Below are positions 11,703-24,579 of a stretch of 64,000 nt of DNA, piece after piece. Source of the DNA: Syncephalis plumigaleata (taxonomy: Eukaryota > Zoopagomycota > Zoopagomycetes > Zoopagales > Piptocephalidaceae); assembly GCA_025201365.1 (NCBI GenBank), contig JAIXMF010000009.1, forward strand, positions 806,001 through 870,000. The letters are read 5' to 3'. Each line of letters begins with the position of its first letter. Position 1 is the first letter of the stretch. Position numbers and translations under genes: made by a program. The notes beneath the pieces were generated by a model, which was not told where the DNA came from, did no database searches, and saw nothing but the letters and a program-made list of their open reading frames with translations.

Positions 11703-14700
11703 TCATTCCACCATTTGAGCCGGTAATTGCGGTAATGGCTTATCCTCCTTGGATGCTGATGGTGGTGTCGATTCAGGCTTAGGTGATGGCTTCCTACCCC
11801 ATGCAATATAAATGTTAATGAATCCTTTGGTTTGTTCCGTTTCCTTCTCTAACGCATCGAGTGCTTGTTCCAACATGATACGCGTCACGCCAATGGCCGT
11901 AAAGTGCATTGCTAATCCTAGTATAAACTGACGATACGTTTGCTGATGCGTATTGCCAATGCGACCACCCCATTCGCCTAATGGGCATGGTAATGTTTGA
12001 TCGCGTACACGTTCGAATTTAGATTTACGTAAAATACTACGTAATGTCTGTGGCATGTCCACTTGTATGGCGTGATGTTCGCATAGACGCTTGAACCAGT
12101 CATTCAACTGATCGCCCTGTGGTCCAATGGATCTCAATAAATGATCGGTCTCCACTAGTTCAATATGTCCACCGTGTGATAGGATACGCTGCCATTCCAG
12201 TCCGATAGTTGGCCATCCGTCATTAGTAGCAGGGAAGGCGAGTAGCATTTGTCGTTGATAAACATAGTCGAAATAGCCATCAGGATAGGGTAGACCTATG
12301 TCATTATTAACATTAGCATTAACACTAATTAGTCATTACGACAGTGGCTTACCTTTCATAATATCGCCATATTGAAAACTGCATTGCGGACTAATGGATG
12401 CGGTTGGCATGATCTCTTCGTCATTATCACAACCGTGTATCTCGCAGAATGGATACTCTTCCGCCATACTCTAAGCAATAACAAACAAGTGTACATGATG
12501 ATGTTTAGCTCCTTCTTCATCTTCTATATGACAATGCCATGTTATTACCTTTACCCATCCACCGGTGCCTGTGCCTAGATCTAATACACGTTTTGGTTGT
12601 GTAATAGGTGCCATGCATAGTGTGCCTAGAAAGTGTAGTAGCATGTTGTGTTGACTGTCCAATCTAGCATAATATAATATAATATAATTGATTAGTGAGC
12701 ATAACCTTGTTGTACGTGTGGTTTACCTTTCCAATTCCTCGGTACATCTTGGTATCAAGTAGACACGCTGATGATGTACCGCTAATGATGACAAGATGTG
12801 ATGTGGTGCCGTACCCGATCGTGGCCATGACCAACTGTTACGTAGTACTTGGAATCCTTTCCTTACTCGTTTCGTTAGTACCTCTGCGGGTGGACGTAGT
12901 TTCGACGACGAAGACAACACTACGGCATTTGACGTAATAATCGATGATGCCGATGATTCCATGTCTATATGGCTGGAATTGTTGCCATTCTCATCGGATG
13001 GTCGATACGCCAAGTAGCAGTAGAGCTGCAGGTGGACATGATGCTTCGTGTCGCATTCCTCTTCCAACTCTTGTAGCATCGCATTCAATTCCTCTACCGT
13101 CACACCGAGTGTTTGTATAAATGGAAACAAGTGTTCCACGCGTGCTCTATAGTATCGCTTAGCGCAGATCCCTTCGAGTCCGGCCCATTTGCCCATACGC
13201 AGCTGACGAATAGTACGTGTGATATCGTGGAATCCAGTGGACACTAGTCGACGATCGATGGTGGCCACTCGACCTACACCCAGCTTATGGCGTGCTGCCG
13301 CCGTTGTAATCAGTCCGTTCAGCTTACGACTCGCTTGACTCTTTCCGGTGATTTGCAAATCACACTCGATGATCTCGATTAATCCACCGGGCAATAGCAT
13401 TCGGTACATTTCCTTGAATGCTGACAACCACTCGATTTCCGCATTGGCTACATCTAGTGCCATATCACGCTGATAAATATAATCGAAATAGGTATTAGGA
13501 TAAGGTAGACCTAAGTACTAATTATTAGTATACATACATACATATACATACATTATTGTTACAATGATAATTACCTTGAACAATGTTGCCCTTGGCTAGT
13601 ATGCAATTAGATGCTAATGGAGTATGTGTATCGAAATGCTGTTCAATAAGATCAATACCGGTAAATTCAGTCATTGGATATTTATTAGCGGTATCCTATA
13701 ATAATAGTAATAATAATAAAAGCGATATTATTGTTAATCTACTTTGGTATATTATTGTAGCATCAATAATGATATCGCACCTTGATCCATACACCGGTAC
13801 CGGTGGCAACGTTAAGAATACGACGTGGTTGTTGCAAGATAGCCGCATGTGTACCGTGCAATGCAGTCATCATAGCTACATGAAGTGTATCCGCACTAAT
13901 AATAATAACATCGATCGTTCATTACTACGACTATCCCGTATGACTTATTCATATTACTTACTCGTGTACATGACGACCAAATCCCATGACCGTTTGTCGA
14001 CGACGTATTGTACGCTGTTTCTTTAGCGTGCCAACAAACTGCGAGAATGTATGAGCCACCGAGATACGACGCTGATGCGTGGGTGTGGCTGTCGTGGCAG
14101 TTGCGGCAATCATAGAATGCGGTCGATTATGTATCACGGATCGTCTACGTGCTTGTGCCAGAATAGATGGCGATGTTGCGGTATTGATGCTAGCAGCATT
14201 GATCTCCTCCGGTGAAGATGCACCACCGAACAGCGTGTGTCGCCATTGTGATGGTGAAGATAGTACCTTGTTCCTTAATCGAACGGGTACTGCTGATTCG
14301 GATTGAACTTGATCGACAGACAATGATCTAGTGCCATCGTTATTATATAGTTATATATACATAGCTGTATAGATAGATTGCTTACCTACGATGACTTGTC
14401 ATTGGTATGGATTTGGGTGGTGATGGATGTTCATTCATGGAGGAGCATGATGATGAGGATCGATGTCCTGATGACGATGACAGTCTAGGTAAAGTGGTGG
14501 CACGCCATACACTAATAAACATCTTACTGCCGGACTTTTGTATTGCTTCATGATACTCCTCGATGGCTGTGTCCAACTGCGATTCCGTCACTTCTGGCAA
14601 GGTTAGAATACGTTCGCGTAATTGCTGCCATGCTTGACGTGAACACGCTAATCCCACCGATGGACTGGATGTATTCATGGGAATGGCAATGACACTTTGT

Positions 14701-15189
14701 TGTACACTATTACAATGTTGACGCAATGCCGTATTGATATGATCGGCCGGTATGATAATCGAGGTGTCACTGTCATCCGGACAATGGAGCCGTTTAAGCC
14801 ATCCTCGCAGTTGATGTCCGGCCGGCAAGTCTAGCGGGATTAGATTCGGGGGTAGGAACAAGTCGAGACGAGCACCTGGTCGGGCTACCCGACACAACTC
14901 CGCGATAACTTGTGCCCAATTAGTAGGCCTATACTCGCTCCATAATAATGGAACGCAAAAACGAATATAATCGAATTGGTGGTCAGCAAGTGACAGTCCT
15001 ATGTGGAGTAAACAGATGAGTGATCACCGAATTAGTCTATATGTAGACATATGTAGACATATGTATGTGTATGTACATATGTAAGCTAGTGTGTTACCTT
15101 GTCGAATGTCTGCTTTAATGGCCACGCATCCCGGTGGCAGTGGGTGATAGTCGGTGTTTTCACCTTGACTATCACTCGTATTATTATTA

Positions 15190-15221
<32 letters not shown>

Positions 15222-15508
15222 GAGTAGCGAACCACATGCAATGTGTCGTCCACCCGGATGAGTCTTGACCGTCTTCTAAACTCTCGTCATTCGTGTTAGT
15301 TCACCTTGTTATACCGTTCTTAAACGTGGAACAAAGCAACTTGTATACTACGCTAACTCACCTCTATCCATTGAGTGTCGCAAGCCTCAACGTCCAACGT
15401 CGAGTTACTTGACGGTAATGGCGACCATAAATGACCCAAATGTGATTCCAACCAGTGGTTCTGTCTTTTGACAAGTTCGACACGCGCTTGCTCTGAAGCA
15501 ACTGCCAT
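11703..15508 (-). CDS. Triple-domain SAM-methyltransferase-like protein
   Basis: Ten exons join in one frame: 15508-15362, 15275-15098, 14998-14386, 14327-13962, 13895-13781, 13695-13575, 13510-12727, 12663-12549, 12470-12353 and 12295-11703. Every junction keeps phase, giving 1049 residues. It contains three tandem copies of the same fungal methyltransferase layout. Domain 2 has the SAM-binding motif I RILNVATGTGVW and the later blocks GLPYPNTYFDYIYQRDM and LLPGGLIEIIECD. Domain 3 opens with the typical entry IPRCTEELERLDSQH, then motif I RVLDLGTGTGGW, GLPYPDGYFDYVYQRQ and HGGHIELVETD. Domain 1 keeps the later blocks (GLSLADHQFDYIRF, RPGARLDLFLPP), but its motif I region reads GGRHIACGSLLN followed by a Thr run, so the glycine signature is gone. 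Exon borders fall at matching places in domains 2 and 3, evidence for duplication with introns. The substrate is unknown. Confidence 0.85.
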
Positions 15509-16752
15509 GACTAACTAGATAGATAGAGTAATATTATTATTATTATTGTTATAATTATTTAAGGCAAAGGCAAGGAAAGAAGATAAGTGGTGGTGCGTGT
15601 GCTACAACTACAACAGTAATAAAAAGCAGTAAACGAAAACAGTGAACGTCCACTTGTGTACGAATAACCATAAAATAAATAGTGAATGAATGAATGGATG
15701 GATGGAGCGAGCTGCGTAAAAAGGACAGTTGGCGGCGTTTTTTGTCTTCCTTTTGATTTGGTCCGTCCCCTTTCGTGATATGTGCTTGTCACTTCTTTTC
15801 TTATGAGACGGGTAACCTATCTATCACTCACCCTCACACCCACACCCTCAACCTCATACTCCTTCTCTCTCTCTCTCTCTCGCTGACTTGTTCAGTCGAG
15901 ATGAATGACTGAGAGCGTAAATGAGTGCGCGCATCTTCTGCAGGTTTAACGGCAGATAAATCCAGTTATTAAAACGAATAGCACGTGTATATGTAGTGAA
16001 CATGTAGTAATGGTATACACCTCATTCATAAGCACGTGTATTAGTCAAAGAGTGTGCTACTTATCACATAACAATTGTAAATGTGCATATATACAATAGA
16101 ACTATTGTATTAGAAACAAGAACAAAGCCATGTAGATTAACAATTAGGCAGTTAAGATGATGGTAGGTGAGATCGTCGTTGTCACATTATGTCAACTAGT
16201 TCTGTATTGGCAATCATTACTGAAACCTTTTATACCTGCATGAATCTAGTGGTATTATCACTACTTACTATTGCCAAGTGCAGTAACACATACTCTCTTC
16301 TAGCTTCTATATATATATATATAAACTATAGATATTGATATTCATGCTATCTAGTCAATACATCATTTGTGTAGTAGTAGTAATAAAAGGGTAATCTATG
16401 AAGCGGTAATGACGTTTATCATTCATCATTACTAAAAGTGACGTCACAACTTGTTACTTCTATACTTTTCTATAACCGTCTCATTACAATCCGATTCTCG
16501 CTTATAAAACCAATTCGTTTCGCTTGCCATAAACACGATTCATCATCATCACACTCCACTCTCTACTTGATTACAATAAACGTAAAATATCAATATCCAT
16601 TTGTTTATTCATTCTTCACTCTTTCTTTTCTTCATTTTCTTAACAACTATTGACTTGCCATCTTTTACGTCACTTTACCAAGTGTTAACCACCACTACCA
16701 CCACAAGCTATTGTTTTTTTACTTACTGTTTACTCTACACAACATTATCATC
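15509..16752. other. Divergent intergenic region
   Basis: It separates the triple methyltransferase (leftward) from the Rtc3-like gene (rightward). A CT-rich tract lies around 15855-15885 and a TA repeat near 16310. I see no gene. Confidence 0.55.
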
Positions 16753-17536
16753 ATGGTCAAACGCGCCTCAGGAAATACCGGTGACCGCGTGGTATACAAG
16801 GCCGATAACGGCGAGGAGTTCTTCGTATTCGTTGAACCTAACATGGTACGTGTTCAATAATAACTGTTGCTCATTGTCATAAGCATACTAGACACTCGTA
16901 CTAATCATTGTTCTTTTCGTTCTACATTCCATAGTATACAAGGTACAAGAAAGGCAAGTCATACATATTATAAGTCTAGTGTATAATTTTAGCATCATAC
17001 TTACCATTGAATCGTTTAACAGATCCATCTACTCCATTGGTAGAAGTAGTGCAATGTAAGTAGAGTAGATAAACTATAAACATTCTAGATGATTAACATG
17101 TAACTATTGACTAGCATTCGACGTCTTCTCCACTCTACAAGGTGGCGGTACTGATGGTATTGCCGGACGTGCTTCACTGCAAAGTCTAAGGTAGGTAAAC
17201 GTAATCAATAATGTGGCAATACGTCATCACCCTTCCATTTTTGTGTGTGTACGTACTAATCAACGCCCTGTTCATTCGTAATGCATTTTCTAGTAATGCC
17301 ATGGATGTCAAGAATATGGACGACGCCGTCAATTATGTTATTAATCATGGTGAACTACGTGGACAGCAGAACTTGGGTACCACGGATCTTCGTGCACGTA
17401 AGTAATGCTTCTCTTTCTTTCTTTCTTTCTTTACGACATGCAAAGTCAATCAAGTACAAGGTTTATTAATAATAATGATAAATATTGTTACAATATAGCA
17501 TTGAATGCCTCTCGAGGATATGATGGCAGGGTATAA
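16753..17536 (+). CDS. RTC3: Rtc3-like protein with SBDS N-terminal-type fold
   Basis: Six small exons (16753-16845, 16935-16953, 17023-17055, 17115-17190, 17294-17397, 17499-17536) give 120 residues. The pattern matches the single-domain yeast protein Rtc3/YHR087W: GEEFFVFVEPN, YKKDPSTPLVEVVQSFDVF, a Gly-rich GGGTDGIAGRAS, then DAVNYVINHGELRG. This fold is the N-terminal domain of SBDS/Sdo1, a ribosome maturation factor. The yeast single-domain protein has been linked to RNA metabolism and stress. Exon 2 is only 19 nt and is followed by an intron with a GC donor (AAAG|GCAAGT at 16954). Choosing that donor is the only way to keep the conserved KKDPSTP and FDVF blocks in one frame. Confidence 0.85.
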
Positions 17537-17746
17537 GAAGATAGCTAGCAGTAGTATATGGATATGGATATGGCATCTTCCCCCTCTAGGTGTTGTTGTG
17601 TTTATTTCCACTTTCTTTCTTTCTTCTGCTACAACTGTGTTGTTGTATATAATTCAGTTGTACGACAGAATTGGTTGAAAGCATCAATAAACATAGTAAT
17701 GATTACTATTTTGAAATACATGATGAGTAATAGTAGTAATATTCGA

Positions 17747-19939
17747 TTATTGTCCATCAATTGAACTACGGTGTTTTGTCTTCTTTACAGGAGGAGCAAG
17801 ACCAAGTTGACGGAAATAAGCATGCTCCAGTAATGTGTGAGCGTGTGGTCGATCTTCAGGATTAGGTGCAAGCATAAGTGTCACCAATTCAGCTGCTTCA
17901 GCATTGGGAATCTTTGCGGTAAACGCTAATCCACTGCATGATCGATCTTTAAGCGTTGACTTGGACCATGTCGGGTAATTCTGCTCGTAAGAGCGATAAG
18001 TAGCATCATCTGTTGATTTCGCTTGTTGCCATGGATTTCTACCACATAGCATAGTCACATAGACAATGCCACAAGACCTAGCATTATTATTATTATTATT
18101 ATCAGAGATGATAGTGTATACAATGATTACAATCCAACTTACCAGATATCTGCTTTACGTGCATCATGCCATTGATCGTTGAATGTCTCGGGTGCCATGT
18201 ATGGTCGACTACCCGCTTGACCTCGCGTCAAACTGATCTGCTTCTCCCAGCATTGTTTAAACACCTCGGCTGATCCTAGTTAATAAGTGTGAGTTATTCC
18301 GTAATAATCACCACTCTTAATCATGAATACGATCTAGATATCTTACCGAAATCTGCTATTTTCACTCGATCCTCATTATCAAACAGGATATTCTCCGGTT
18401 TAATATCCCTGTATTCATAATGTTAATATGTTGAATAATAAACAATTGGTTGTTGTCATTGCTAACAAGTGTTATGCTTACCGATGTGCCACACCTTTAG
18501 CATGCATGTAAGCGATGCCTCTTAGTGTTTGATAGAGTATACGTCCTGCTTCTCCAGGATTGATGGTTTGTTTGCGTATACGTGCAAAAAGATCACCATT
18601 AGGACAATATTCCTAGATGACGATTAGCGTATTTAGTAACTTGAATCAAATAAGCCACTATTCAATCATTACTTACTAGTATTTGACACCAATGGTCAGC
18701 ATCGAGTCGTACCAGATCCAATACCGGTACTAAATGTGCATGGCGTAGTGTGGATTGTATACAGAACTCGGCAGCTACAATCTTACTGAATTGTCGATCG
18801 GAAAAGTGGTGTTGCTCACGCGTACGAAATATCTCCTTAACCGCGAGCAGTTTCGTTCCATGAGGTCCCGCGGTAATTCTACTCATCTCGGTAGCGGTAC
18901 TCTGCGAGGCACGCCGATGATGAGGTCTAGCGGAAGGCGGTGGATGGTAATGGAATGCTTGCTCGGTAACAACATCGGAGGTGGAGGCACGTCGTCGTGG
19001 TAGAGCTAATCGCACTACAGCGGTGGCACCACGTCCGATAATATGCCTATTCTGATACCACTCGTAGTTGGTCGAGAACCAACGCTGACCATACGGTGAA
19101 TGACTCGACACTGCCGCTGCTGCTGGTGGTGGTTTGTTAGATGAGCCGGACGAGCTTGCCATTTTGTGAAGGGTATTCGATGTGACTGGCGATAAAGGAT
19201 TAGTGAGCGTAGATCGAGTTGTCTTCTTTGATGATGTCGATGCCGATAATGCGGATGGTCTACCTATAAGTAACTTCTTGAAGAATGATCGTTTACCAGG
19301 TTCCACCATTATGGCGTTCATTGTGCCTGCATTCTTTACCGGCATTGATAGCGAGCGATAGGGCGGTATCTGCGGAGGTTCTAGCATGTCTACAGGCAGA
19401 TGCTCATGAAATCCCGTCTCCTCAGGACTTGGCTCGTCGCATAACATCGGCAGTTCCGTACATATATCTGCATGCATCCCATTGTTTCGTGCGGTATGAT
19501 GGATGATTCGTTGCTGCTTAGCATTACTCGCACTACTATTGTTGTTGTTGTTGTTCATGTAGTTGGGAGTGAAGAATGCTCTCAATCGATTACGGGTGTT
19601 TTCCCTCGATGATGCAGTCCAAGTGACACGACGTTGCAACTCGCGAGTAATGGAGAACGACTCCTGTGACTTGGATGGTGTTACAACTAAGTCCATATGA
19701 TGCGTGGGTGTCAATTCCACTAGTGATGAATAATGAGCGGCAATAGGTAGATCGCTTAAGGACGATCCAGAGGTTGAACAATCTGTAACAGCAGTAGTGG
19801 TTGCAGCAGTTGTATTGGTAGTGATAGTATCGGGTGAATAAGGAGAAGTTGCTAGTAACGCGGTTGACGACTGCTCAATTAAACAAGTTGCTAGTTCAGG
19901 GCCTGTTCCACGATCGAACATAACGTGATTTGTATCCAT
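17747..19939 (-). CDS. Serine/threonine protein kinase, HAL/NPR1-like
   Basis: Five exons (19939-18677, 18612-18482, 18408-18347, 18275-18143, 18077-17747) give 639 residues. About 310 residues of Ser/Thr/Asn-rich sequence precede the kinase domain. The domain starts with the glycine loop IGRGATAVVRLALP and contains a roughly 45-residue insert before the lysine block LLAVKEIF. It continues with EYCPNGDLF, the catalytic loop HRDIKPENILF (split by an intron after His), ADFGSAEVF, SRPYMAPETF and IWSCGIVYVTMLCGRNPW, and ends with a PEDRPHAHTLLEH block. All catalytic residues are present. The PYMAPETF plus SCGIVYVTML wording and the long N-terminus recall the fungal Hal4/Hal5/Npr1 kinases that regulate transporters. 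The family placement is by memory of these motifs. Confidence 0.9.
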
Positions 19940-21494
19940 GTCTTATATTTATAGACAAAACGATACGCGATGAGAATAGTAAAGCTTGGTGTTGTATTGC
20001 GATATGATGCCAAGTGTTGTTACGTGCACTTTAACTGTCTGCCAATCAATATGAATAGTAAATAGAATAACAAAATAAACCGTGAAAAGGGGATGTCTCT
20101 TGATAATTATGGTCGATGACAAGGCTAATAAGAGAGAGTGAGAGAGAGTGAGAGTATAGTAAGGACTGTAGGGACAATAATAACAACAGTAACAACAATA
20201 ACAGTAACAGTAACAAAGAGACGACGTCTTAAGAACAGGAGAGACAATGGTAATTCGTTTGATATCAAAGTAGATGGAGTATGAACAAAAAATGACCACA
20301 AGGAGTGTCGCCGTAAGATTTATAATACGATAATGTGTATATGTACGTAAGATTTATAATACGATATATAGATATTTTGTAGATATATCTATTTGGTTTC
20401 GTAATCAGAGTGACCGCTTATAGTCTTTTGGTTTGCTCGTTTACAAAAGCCTAGACGTTTATAACTGTGTATATACACACGTACACGTATGCACTATTAT
20501 CGTGTTGCGTAAGAGATACCAGCCCCCTTATGGTCTACGTAAGCAGTAGTAGAAAAGATGTAAAGAAGTAGATATGAAGCTACGCCACACACCTACAATA
20601 AACAACAACAATAAACAGTAGCAGCAGTAGTAGCAGGCTGTACTTGTTTGTAATAACTTAATAGCGGTGATATCAAGTAATATCGAGGATAGAATAAAGA
20701 GATAACACAAATAATAGAACTAGAGAAGTGTAGAGTAGAGTAGAGTAGAGAGTGAGAGAAGAGAGAAGCGTGCGATACTGGTATGGATACTTGGTAGTGG
20801 TGGTGGTGGTGCAAGAGTGACTTTTACCGTTCCATCGACATCACATGGGCCTTTAATGGTGAGGAATGCCATGTACAAAAGAAAATGCCATTTGGAATTA
20901 TTCACGCATTCATGCATGATTGAGGAGAAAAGTAGGAGAGGTTAATGCATTGAATGACCAGTATTCCTACCATAAACGATGAAGATGGCAGGCCTAGTAT
21001 TCCATTTATTTAGTGCATTCCTTTGTATGTGTGTATATTCGTTTGTACCAATTGCAATACTTGTATTGGGATGGCTGTGTAACCGTGTAATAATAAACAG
21101 TGGTTACAATTACGGTGTCATTAATGGAATGTGGTCGTATTGTCATGCACTAGCTACCATACTATCTTGCATCGCGTATTGCGTTGGCCATGCTTGTTTA
21201 CCGTTCCTTGACATGGCGTGTTTTTCCGTTCTCCCTCTTTCTCCACCCAACTAACGCATGATCATATGATGCCTTGATAGGTCGAGTTGCAGAATTATCG
21301 GTTAAACAGAAATATAAACATGTTATAAGACGTGATGCATTTGAATACATTAGCGATGTAGCATCACGAAACAAGTTTTAATGCAGTAAAATAGAAACCG
21401 GCTCAATAGTAGTAGTAATGAAGCAAGAAGTGAACAAACAAGTGACAGTATCAACATCAATCTCTCCTATTCATCATTGATATCGTCTTCTTTA
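19940..21494. other. Intergenic, no convincing gene
   Basis: It lies upstream of the kinase and downstream of APM1. It contains AG-rich blocks around 20130-20160 and 20735-20775 (CT-rich on the kinase sense strand, typical of leaders here). A 91-codon hydrophobic frame at 20979-21254 has no recognisable feature and is not called. Confidence 0.5.
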
Positions 21495-23489
21495 TTATAT
21501 GGGAGCCATACGTACGGTACCACTACCACTCGCGGTATTGGCACCTGTACTGCCATCAGGCATACGCAGTTGATAATCTAATAAAACATGATAGATACAG
21601 TATGAATAAAGGGAATGTACACGTATAGTATGAACATTGCTAAGGAAATCTAATAGATGCCAAGCAATGTGTATGACAACAGAATAGAATGCTTACCTCC
21701 ATTTCGTGTAATATAACGAACCCATGGTAAGGCTTGATAGCCGCTCTTCTCGACCACCTTTAGATATCGTACTTGAATACCACTTACGGTAAAGTACGGA
21801 ATCTCGAATTGTACATTAATGGGTGGTCGTTTAATCTCAGGATCCTCTATCATTGAGTAATACGTCAATACAGTCGATACAATCGAATGGCATGTGTCAA
21901 CTTACCATCACGTACACTCGGTAGACCGAAATGTGCTCGCATGTAGAATTCGCGTGCTCCTTGGAATTGCTTAATCTTCCATACGCAGCATGACTTTTCG
22001 GGAACATAGGTCACGGTACCAATACTGGTCTATGATTACGGCAGATTAGTTAGTATTAATAACAATAGTCATGTTTTCATTATTGTTTACCTTGAATTTC
22101 GGTGAATCTGCATCGTCTGGCACGGGAATACTGATTTGCACGTTGTTAGCCGTGGAACGTCGTTTAAACTGAGCCTTCGCCTATATCGATTACTTGTATG
22201 TTATTATTATAGTTCATTCCTCATTGATGCCCTACTTACCTTGATCATGTACTCGATACGAGAATTGTTGTGCACCTCCACCATGGCTTCACACCAAATC
22301 AATGGTTTCACCTAATCGATGATCATCAATACATTGGTTAGTAATGATGATCGTATCTACACTAGTCATGCATTGTATCCTACCTGTGTATTAAGCCGAT
22401 AGCTCATCAGTTCGAATTCACCATCAGGTGGAATGAACGAAATGGTACGGTCCGTCTCGAATCTCGACAATCGAACACATTGATGGAATTTAACATCCTC
22501 CATCTCGATTGCTTTCCCTTTGCCTGTAGCTAATCAATAGCAGCATTATTAGCAGATTGCTGCCATCACTAATATACTCTTTCTCTTCTTCTTACCACGT
22601 CCGCTACTTTCGAATAGTACTTTATCATTGAGACCCAAGCGTAGTTCGGGCATACCCGACAGGTAGCACTTCATTTTGACGGCACCTAATATCTCACTTC
22701 GTAGTACGTTGCCAGTGGCACTAACCATGAGATTGATGGATTCAATGACATCGAGGAATACTTCATTTTTACGATATTTAATGCCTTCTGATCGCCAACT
22801 AACCGCATTCGTGACAGCATTAGGCGGTCGAACCGGTGTACGTTCAAGTTTAAATCCTTCCTGAGTGATATACCTAATTGACCACTAGTTATAGCTTACA
22901 TGCTAAATGTTCATCATCGAGGATTACGTACTCTTTCAGTATCTTCGTTTCGGTAATTTGAGGATAGCCGAAATCCATCATTTCATCGAGTAACTCGTAC
23001 GTCAAGACAAAGTTGTCACGAATCGATTCCTCCTCCAGTGTTTTAAAGTATTCTGTATACACCTAAGAGACAATCATGCCAGTATTTATTCAGTATTCGT
23101 TGTATACGTGTACACTATCTATTTATTACTTACTTGAGCCAGCTTATGCAAATACAAAAGAATAGATGTTGCATTCGAGTTTTTACGTGTTAATGCCAAT
23201 ACTATCGTGCAATAGTCATTCATCTATAGTTAAGCGATATTATTACTACTATTATTATTGCACATTAACTAGATTGCTAATAAAGGATACAGTAGACGTT
23301 GTTATGTCGAATATACATGTAATGAACGCCCTTGTCGGATAGTACGGGTGTTGGCGTTTGACCATCTTCCTCCAACTCTTGCAGTATAGGCATGAATCGG
23401 TCGACAGCCGCCATATTTACATCGCCGCGATAATTGCGCGAGATAAGTACCTTACCCTTAAGGTCGAGAATAAAGACGGCAGATGCCAT
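21495..23489 (-). CDS. APM1: AP-1 clathrin adaptor mu subunit
   Basis: Ten exons (23489-23291, 23201-23134, 23062-22932, 22873-22596, 22529-22384, 22311-22240, 22180-22091, 22029-21906, 21846-21697, 21577-21495) join in phase to 446 residues. The N-terminal longin-like part starts [20 protein letters not shown], the AP-1 form. The C-terminal mu homology domain holds [59 protein letters not shown] and [18 protein letters not shown]. It is the cargo-reading subunit (YxxPhi and related signals) of the AP-1 complex at the trans-Golgi and endosomes. The end differs from most relatives: after GDYQLR, where they usually stop, there are about 22 extra small and polar residues. The exon 1/2 junction was set so that HNNVYLLALTRKN is continuous. 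Confidence 0.96.
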
Positions 23490-24579
23490 GATGACAAGCG
23501 ATAACCGTAATTAAGAATAGTGCGTAGACGATAAAAGAGAAGTAGAAGAGGAATAGGAAGCAAGAAGAAGGACCGTTCGTGTAAAGAAGTGATAGCAATA
23601 GCAATAATTGCGGTAGTAGTAGTAGTAGTAGAACGATCAAGACAGTTCATCCGCCAATAATAATCAAGACGTGTCATAATCTTAATACTCATCACACATG
23701 TCATTATCATTGGTTAAGCTAAGTAAATATCCTGTCATACATCCCATATTCATTTATAATTGCTGCTTTAAATAGCGAACACGTCATAATATTTATGTCT
23801 TAATTAATGAGTAAGGATATAACTGGCCTAGGGTAATGCCTGGCCGTCGTTTGTCGCGACTTTGGTCGTTGTCACAAATGACATCCATAATATTTGGCGG
23901 GTTCTCACTAGAAAGGCGTGGCCATCGAATTGAGCGTGTATTTGCCGCGTAAATGTTACTGTGTGTTTGTTATTTGTATGAATAGCACTCATGTAGTGAC
24001 ATCTACAAAGCAATGCTCTTCGATGATTGCTGGCCTCCGTGTGATACTTGATTTTTTTTGTTCTTTTTTGCACTGTTTATTGCTTAGCAAGGAGAACACG
24101 ATCATTGTTACATGTTATGCACTAGATAATAAGAGATAAATAAACTATTCTATTAAATATATATGTATATGTTATAAGAGATATGAAATGTCTAATATAG
24201 GAGCAGCCACTATTGTCAACATACTACATCGATTCTATTTATACAGTGGCGCTAGCACAACAACAACTGCTACTTTGATAATAATATGTTAAACGTAATG
24301 CAATCAATAATAGATTGTTATTGAATATGCTAAATGTCAGTCATAAACGATGGATATAAAAATGGGAGCAGCTATAGTGCAGCAATAACAGGAATGTAAA
24401 CTAACGGAGAAATGTTACGGTGACTCGTGCCAGTTGAATCTACAACTAGCCATGCATAGATACACAAGTAGGTATAGGTGGTGGATGCTGTGTTAGGGTG
24501 ATTAGGCTACCATTCGATATGTCTAGTATAGAATGATGACTAGACACAATATGGTACGCATAATGGTAGGATATATTTT
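23490..24579. other. Intergenic, no gene seen
   Basis: This is the APM1 promoter side followed by the 3' flank of the membrane protein at 24580. Only short frames occur, without motifs. CT-rich leader sequence (on the minus strand) lies at 23490-23640. Confidence 0.55.

Noticed and set aside
16310-16325. TA repeat upstream of the Rtc3-like gene as a TATA box
   Set aside because: It lies more than 400 bp from the start codon and looks like an ordinary microsatellite.
20979-21254. 91-codon hydrophobic frame
   Set aside because: No recognisable motif, no intron support, odd composition (Cys/Tyr/Leu), and it lies in a flank between two well-defined genes. It could be a short membrane protein but cannot be supported.
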